DNA of 64,000 nucleotides, taken from JAHECW01 sp964641415. Its GTDB lineage: Bacteria; Acidobacteriota; Thermoanaerobaculia; Thermoanaerobaculales; Sulfomarinibacteraceae. Position numbers and translations under genes: made by a program. Position 1 is the first letter of the stretch. Each line of letters begins with the position of its first letter. Below the pieces are notes generated by a model. It was not told the DNA's origin, ran no database searches, and saw only the letters and a list, made by a program, of their open reading frames with translations. The stretch covers positions 131,275-195,274 of the forward strand of contig CAZXMW010000002.1 in the NCBI GenBank assembly GCA_964641415.1, written 5' to 3'. This document shows, piece after piece, positions 60,504-64,000 of the stretch.

Positions 60504-60766
60504 CGACAACCTCAGATGATTCCGAAAAGGCGGGTTGCCGGTGACCCCGCCCGTGACACCGGCGATGGGTCCGGCAGCCGCCAACGGAAGGTGACCCCCG
60601 GCATTCGACGGTCATCGACCGGCGGGCCCGTTCGACGGCCTCGCTCACCGGCAGGATGCCGATGATCACGCTGGTCTCGATCCGATCCCGAAAACCACCG
60701 AGCCACGTGCCGTCCGTGGCGTCCGAGCATCGACCCACCCGAATCCGACCTTGGATGACGACAGAC

Positions 60767-60964
60767 ATGGCGAAGAAGATCAAGCGACCGCGCACCGAGT
60801 GGGTCGACGACGAGCTCGATCTCGACTGGCCTTTCGAGATCGACCCCGACGAGCGCGAGGAATTCGAGGACTGGCGCAGCGAAAGCCGCTCTCGAGGCCG
60901 CAAGCCGCGCGGCACGGCAGGCGACCGGCACCACCGCGGGCGTCAGCGCGACGACGATCTGTGA
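60767..60964 (+). CDS. Small charged protein, unknown function
   Basis: A 65-residue hydrophilic protein (MAKKIKRPRTEWVDDELDLD and a DERE/RSRGRKPR-type tail). The N-terminal half is acidic and the C-terminal half basic. The codon pattern is gene-like, but no family is recognised; an alternative ATG at 60755 would add four residues. A short stand-alone gene between ssrA and the amidase. Confidence 0.5.
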   Translation: MAKKIKRPRTEWVDDELDLDWPFEIDPDEREEFEDWRSESRSRGRKPRGTAGDRHHRGRQRDDDL

Positions 60965-61111
60965 CCTTCGAGTCGGGAGCCGAGACGATCCCTGACAACC
61001 GCACGATGTCGGTCCGGCGTGTGGCCGACCCGGGCGATCATTGCTAAGCTTGCGCCGAGTTGCCCGGTCTCGGGCGACACCCCACCGGCCGACGCCGCCG
61101 TTCTGGTGAAT

Positions 61112-62575
61112 ATGAAACGAATCGCTGTCGCGCTTCTCATGACCGCGCTGAGCGCCGTCGCCCTGCCGGCGCAGGTCGATCCACCGTCGCAGGAACCCCC
61201 CCCGAAACAGGGCGGGGTGCCCACCGTCGAGTTCTACTACGCCGGTCGCGGCGTCGCGGTGCCGAAGGTCGGCAGCCGCGTCGAGGTGGTGCCGATCCTG
61301 TCCCTGATCGGCGCCGACGCCGAGTACTCGCTGGCCGCCGGAACCTACGTCGTCTCCTACGGCGACCGCCGACTGCAGTTCAGCCCGGGCCACAAGATGA
61401 TCCTTGTCGACGGCGAGCTGCTCGATACCGAGGACGCTCCGGTTCCGTCGCCGGGCGGCGTCGCGGCCTCCATCGAGTTCATCGACCGTTCGCTTCTCGG
61501 TTCCCTCGGCTACCGGCTCGAGCCTTTGCTCAACGGCTATCGAATCGCGCCCGGCGCCCGCTTGGCCGAACCGGTGACCGTCCGGCCGGCGGCCGCCGAT
61601 TTCGCTGCGACAACGACCCTGGTTCTCGCCCTCGATCGGCCGGCCACGGCCCGGGCCGAGCCCGCCGAGAACGGCGGCGTCGTGATCCGCTTCGACAGCG
61701 CGTCGCCGCGGCTCGATCCGACCACCCGGCTGCGATCGCACAGGGTGCTCGGGGTGACCGGCAACGGCCGGGAGCTGCTCGTGCGCACGGCGTCGGACGT
61801 CGGCCTGCTCAACTGGCACAACCTCGACGATCCGCCGCGGGTCATCCTCGAGCTCGGTCACGTCTACCCGACGCCGACCCCCGCCCCATCGCGCATCGTC
61901 GATCGCAGCGGACCGGCGCCGATCGTCATCGACCCCGGGCACGGCGGCAGGGACACCGGCGCGATCGGCGACAACGGCCTCAGCGAGAGCAAGCTGACCA
62001 TGGCCGTGGCGCGCCGGCTGGCAGCCGAGCTTCGGGCACGCGGTCACGCCGTCCGGCTCACCCGGGAGGACGGCGAGGGTCGGGCCCTGACCGACCGCAC
62101 GGCCATCGCCAACCGGCTCGAGGCGGCGGTCTTCGTGTCGCTGCACGCCAACGCGTCGACCTTCTCGTCGGTGACCGGCGCCGAGACCTACTACATGAGT
62201 CTCGACGACCAGGCTTCGGACGACGCTGCCGCCGCCACCGCCCAGCTCGAGAACAGGGCCGGCGCCGAGACCGGCCCCCGCTCCGACCTCGACCTCATCC
62301 TCTGGGATCTCGCCCAGGCGGCGGTGCTCAACGAGTCGGCCGAGCTCGCCGTCGCGGTGCAGGCCCGCCTCAACGACCTGCTCGACCTGCGCGACCGGGG
62401 CGTCAAGCAGGCGCCCTTCGTGGTTCTCACCGGGGCGTCGATGCCGGCGATCCTCGTCGAGGTCGGCTTTCTGTCCAACCCGAGCGAGGCGCAGCGCCTG
62501 AGGCAGGCGCAACACCAGCAGGCACTGGCACGCGCCATCGCCACCGGGATCGACGCCTTCCTGAATCGCCGATGA
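61112..62575 (+). CDS. N-acetylmuramoyl-L-alanine amidase
   Basis: A 487-residue exported zinc amidase that cleaves the glycan-peptide bond of murein. A signal peptide precedes a copper-amine-oxidase N-terminal-like domain (about 45-110) and an AMIN-like beta region (about 170-265). The catalytic domain (about 270-485) has VIDPGHGGRDTGA, SESKLTMAVA, SLHANAS and the catalytic Glu in EVGFLSNP. Start ATG 61112 gives a normal signal peptide; no strong ribosome site is visible. The stop overlaps the next start. Confidence 0.9.
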   Translation: MKRIAVALLMTALSAVALPAQVDPPSQEPPPKQGGVPTVEFYYAGRGVAVPKVGSRVEVVPILSLIGADAEYSLAAGTYVVSYGDRRLQFSPGHKMILVDGELLDTEDAPVPSPGGVAASIEFIDRSLLGSLGYRLEPLLNGYRIAPGARLAEPVTVRPAAADFAATTTLVLALDRPATARAEPAENGGVVIRFDSASPRLDPTTRLRSHRVLGVTGNGRELLVRTASDVGLLNWHNLDDPPRVILELGHVYPTPTPAPSRIVDRSGPAPIVIDPGHGGRDTGAIGDNGLSESKLTMAVARRLAAELRARGHAVRLTREDGEGRALTDRTAIANRLEAAVFVSLHANASTFSSVTGAETYYMSLDDQASDDAAAATAQLENRAGAETGPRSDLDLILWDLAQAAVLNESAELAVAVQARLNDLLDLRDRGVKQAPFVVLTGASMPAILVEVGFLSNPSEAQRLRQAQHQQALARAIATGIDAFLNRR

Positions 62576-63129
62576 GCATCCGGGTAGTCGGGATCATCGT
62601 CGCGGCCGTGCTCGTCGGCGCGCTCCTGGCGTGGGTGCTGTTCGGCGGCGGTCGCGCCGTCATTCAATCCAGGCCCGAAACGGTCGAGCCCCTGCCAACA
62701 CCGACTCCGGCGCCGGAGCAGCGGGTGGTGCTGCTGTTCGCCGGCGCCGACGGTCTGCTTCATCCCGAGCTGCGCAAGGTTCCGCTTCCGGCCGAGACCC
62801 ACGAGCGCGTCCGCACAGTGGTGACCGAGGTGCTGGCCGGGCCGATCGGCGACCTGCAGCCGGTCGTGCCGTGGCCGGCCGAGCTCGACGCGGTCTTCAT
62901 CGACCTCTACGGCACCGCATTCATCGATCTCACCGCCCCTCCCGAACCGCTTGTCGGCAGCCACACCGAGCTCATGCTCGTCTACGGACTGGTCAACTCG
63001 ATCCTGCTCAACTGCCCCGAGCTCGGCTCGGTACAGATCATGGTCGCCGGAAACGAGGTGCCGACCCTGACCGGCCACCTCGACCTGTCGCGGCCTCTCG
63101 TGCTCAACAAGCGATTCATCGGATCGTGA
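62572..63129 (+). CDS. GerMN-domain protein
   Basis: A 185-residue membrane-anchored protein: an N-terminal membrane helix (about 5-26), a Pro/Thr-rich linker (PTPTPAPEQ) and a GerMN domain (about 50-185) with ETHERVRTVVTEVLAGP and a GSHTELMLVYGLVNSILL region. GerMN domains occur in spore-germination lipoproteins and in other cell-wall-linked proteins. Coupled by ATGA to the amidase and by GTGA to murI, which points to a cell-wall role here. Confidence 0.85.
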   Translation: MSIRVVGIIVAAVLVGALLAWVLFGGGRAVIQSRPETVEPLPTPTPAPEQRVVLLFAGADGLLHPELRKVPLPAETHERVRTVVTEVLAGPIGDLQPVVPWPAELDAVFIDLYGTAFIDLTAPPEPLVGSHTELMLVYGLVNSILLNCPELGSVQIMVAGNEVPTLTGHLDLSRPLVLNKRFIGS

Positions 63130-63920
63130 CGACGTCCGACGCAGCCATCGGGATCTTCGACTCGGGCGTCGGCGGCCTGACCGTGCTGCGCGCCCTGCGG
63201 CAGCGCCTGCCCGGTCAGCGCTTCGTCTACCTCGGCGACACCGCTCGACTGCCCTACGGCACCAAGTCTGCGGCCACGGTCGAACGCTACGCCGTCAACG
63301 CCGCAGCCCACCTGGCAGCCCACGGCATCAAGCTGCTCGTGGTGGCGTGCAACACCGCCTCTTCGTACGCCCTGGAGACGCTGGCGGCGAGCTCGCCGGT
63401 GCCGGTGATCGGGGTGGTCGAGCCGGGGGTACGTGCCGCGCTCGCCACCGGCGCCCGTCGCATCGGGGTCATCGGCACCGAGGGCACTGTGCGCTCGGGG
63501 GCCTACCAGCGGGCCCTGGCCCGTCTCGCTCCGGACGCCGAGGTCGAGGCGACGCCGTGCCCGCTGCTGGTGCCCCTGGCCGAGGAGGGCTGGGGCGACC
63601 ACCCGGTGACCGACCAGGTCGCCCGGATCTACCTCGAGCCGCTGCTCGAGCGGGGAGTCGAGACCGTGATCCTGGGCTGTACGCATTACCCCCTGCTGCG
63701 GCCGTCGCTGCAGCGGGTCGTCGGGGCCGGCGTGCGCCTGGTCGACTCGGCGACCGCAGTTGCGAACACCGTGGTCACCGAACACCCCGATTTGGTGTCC
63801 ACCGCCGCCGGCGACGGCACGGTCCGCCTCGAGCTCACCGACGCGTCGGACCGTTTCCTCAGGATCACCCGGACCATCCTCGGCGCCGACCCCGAGCACC
63901 TCGAGGTGGTGGATCTCTGA
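63126..63920 (+). CDS. murI: Glutamate racemase
   Basis: A 264-residue enzyme making D-glutamate for peptidoglycan. The two catalytic cysteines are in VVACNTASS (about 75) and ILGCTHYPLL (about 184); the substrate loop is IFDSGVGGLTV and YLGDTARLPYGTK. Start GTG 63126 overlaps the GerMN stop. Length is normal. It closes a cell-wall operon (amidase, GerMN, murI). Confidence 0.97.
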   Translation: MTTSDAAIGIFDSGVGGLTVLRALRQRLPGQRFVYLGDTARLPYGTKSAATVERYAVNAAAHLAAHGIKLLVVACNTASSYALETLAASSPVPVIGVVEPGVRAALATGARRIGVIGTEGTVRSGAYQRALARLAPDAEVEATPCPLLVPLAEEGWGDHPVTDQVARIYLEPLLERGVETVILGCTHYPLLRPSLQRVVGAGVRLVDSATAVANTVVTEHPDLVSTAAGDGTVRLELTDASDRFLRITRTILGADPEHLEVVDL

Positions 63921-63976
63921 CCCGGACGCTTTGCCCGGCCAGGAGAACACCGCCGGAACGACCCGCTTCCTGCTCG

Positions 63977-64000
63977 CCCCTCACCCCTCACCCCTCACCC
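63977..64000. repeat. Heptamer repeat at window end
   Basis: Three tandem CCCCTCA units running into the window edge, about 56 bases after the murI stop. The array may continue beyond the window. Confidence 0.8.

Overview
GC-rich bacterial chromosome segment with long co-oriented gene runs, frequent 4-base ATGA/GTGA start-stop overlaps and many secreted proteins of unknown function. A VWFA-related protein of the kind first catalogued in Acidobacteria, an LPS-type ABC exporter with glycosyltransferases, pilus/type II secretion parts, and a dispersed-repeat-rich intergenic landscape suggest an Acidobacteriota-like Gram-negative (perhaps a Thermoanaerobaculia/Holophagae relative). The lineage is inference; no 16S gene is present.

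Layout. 1-8806 (-): ECF sigma and anti-sigma genes, a secretin-related periplasmic protein, then PilC/GspF, PilB/GspE, PilM, PilN, PilO, a PilP-like protein and a secretin truncated by the window edge. 8807-9541: gene-free, full of repeats. 9542-11682 (+): VanZ-like protein and Tat metallophosphoesterase. 11762-15609 (-): membrane protein and a large FAD/Fe-S oxidoreductase of the YdiJ type. 15954-17123 (+): aminotransferase. 17236-22315 (-): HEAGH peptidase with a tiny coupled gene, then acetyltransferase, GT2, GT4 and Wzt-like ATPase. 22472-23293 (+): LolA-like secreted protein. 23366-30858 (-): an 1877-residue BACON/poly-glycine protein and a 505-residue secreted protein, each with a near-consensus promoter. 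31103-33660 (-): FG-GAP repeat protein and an ABC-2 permease. 33836-36148 (+): XRE regulator, TPR protein and secreted protein. 36198-42344 (-): GT4, CoaD, beta-propeller-like protein and S55 peptidase. 42545-44260 (+): tandem cyclic-nucleotide-binding protein. 44367-46091 (-): VWFA protein. 46206-46910 (+): Lon-N protein. 47210-49756 (-): tRNA-Glu, tRNA-Lys, purA, ECF sigma factor. 49925-58132 (-): nuoA-J-K-L-M-N followed by atpZ-I-B-E. 58393-59955 (-): comM/yifB. 60103-60456 (+): tmRNA. 60767-63920 (+): small charged protein, amidase, GerMN protein, murI.

How it fits together. The window is mostly cell-envelope biology: pilus or secretion assembly under a probable sigma/anti-sigma pair, surface glycan synthesis and export, cell-wall precursor and hydrolase genes, and large surface or secreted proteins. 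The energy cluster is unusual in carrying only integral-membrane subunits of complex I and of the FO sector, and its c subunit matches several residues of the sodium-binding type. Intergenic DNA carries a family of degenerate CGGNNN hexamer arrays, a duplicated 116-bp hairpin element, a candidate 180-bp inverted-repeat element and AT-rich simple repeats at gene 3' ends. Several promoters have TTGAC(A/G) and an 18-base spacer.
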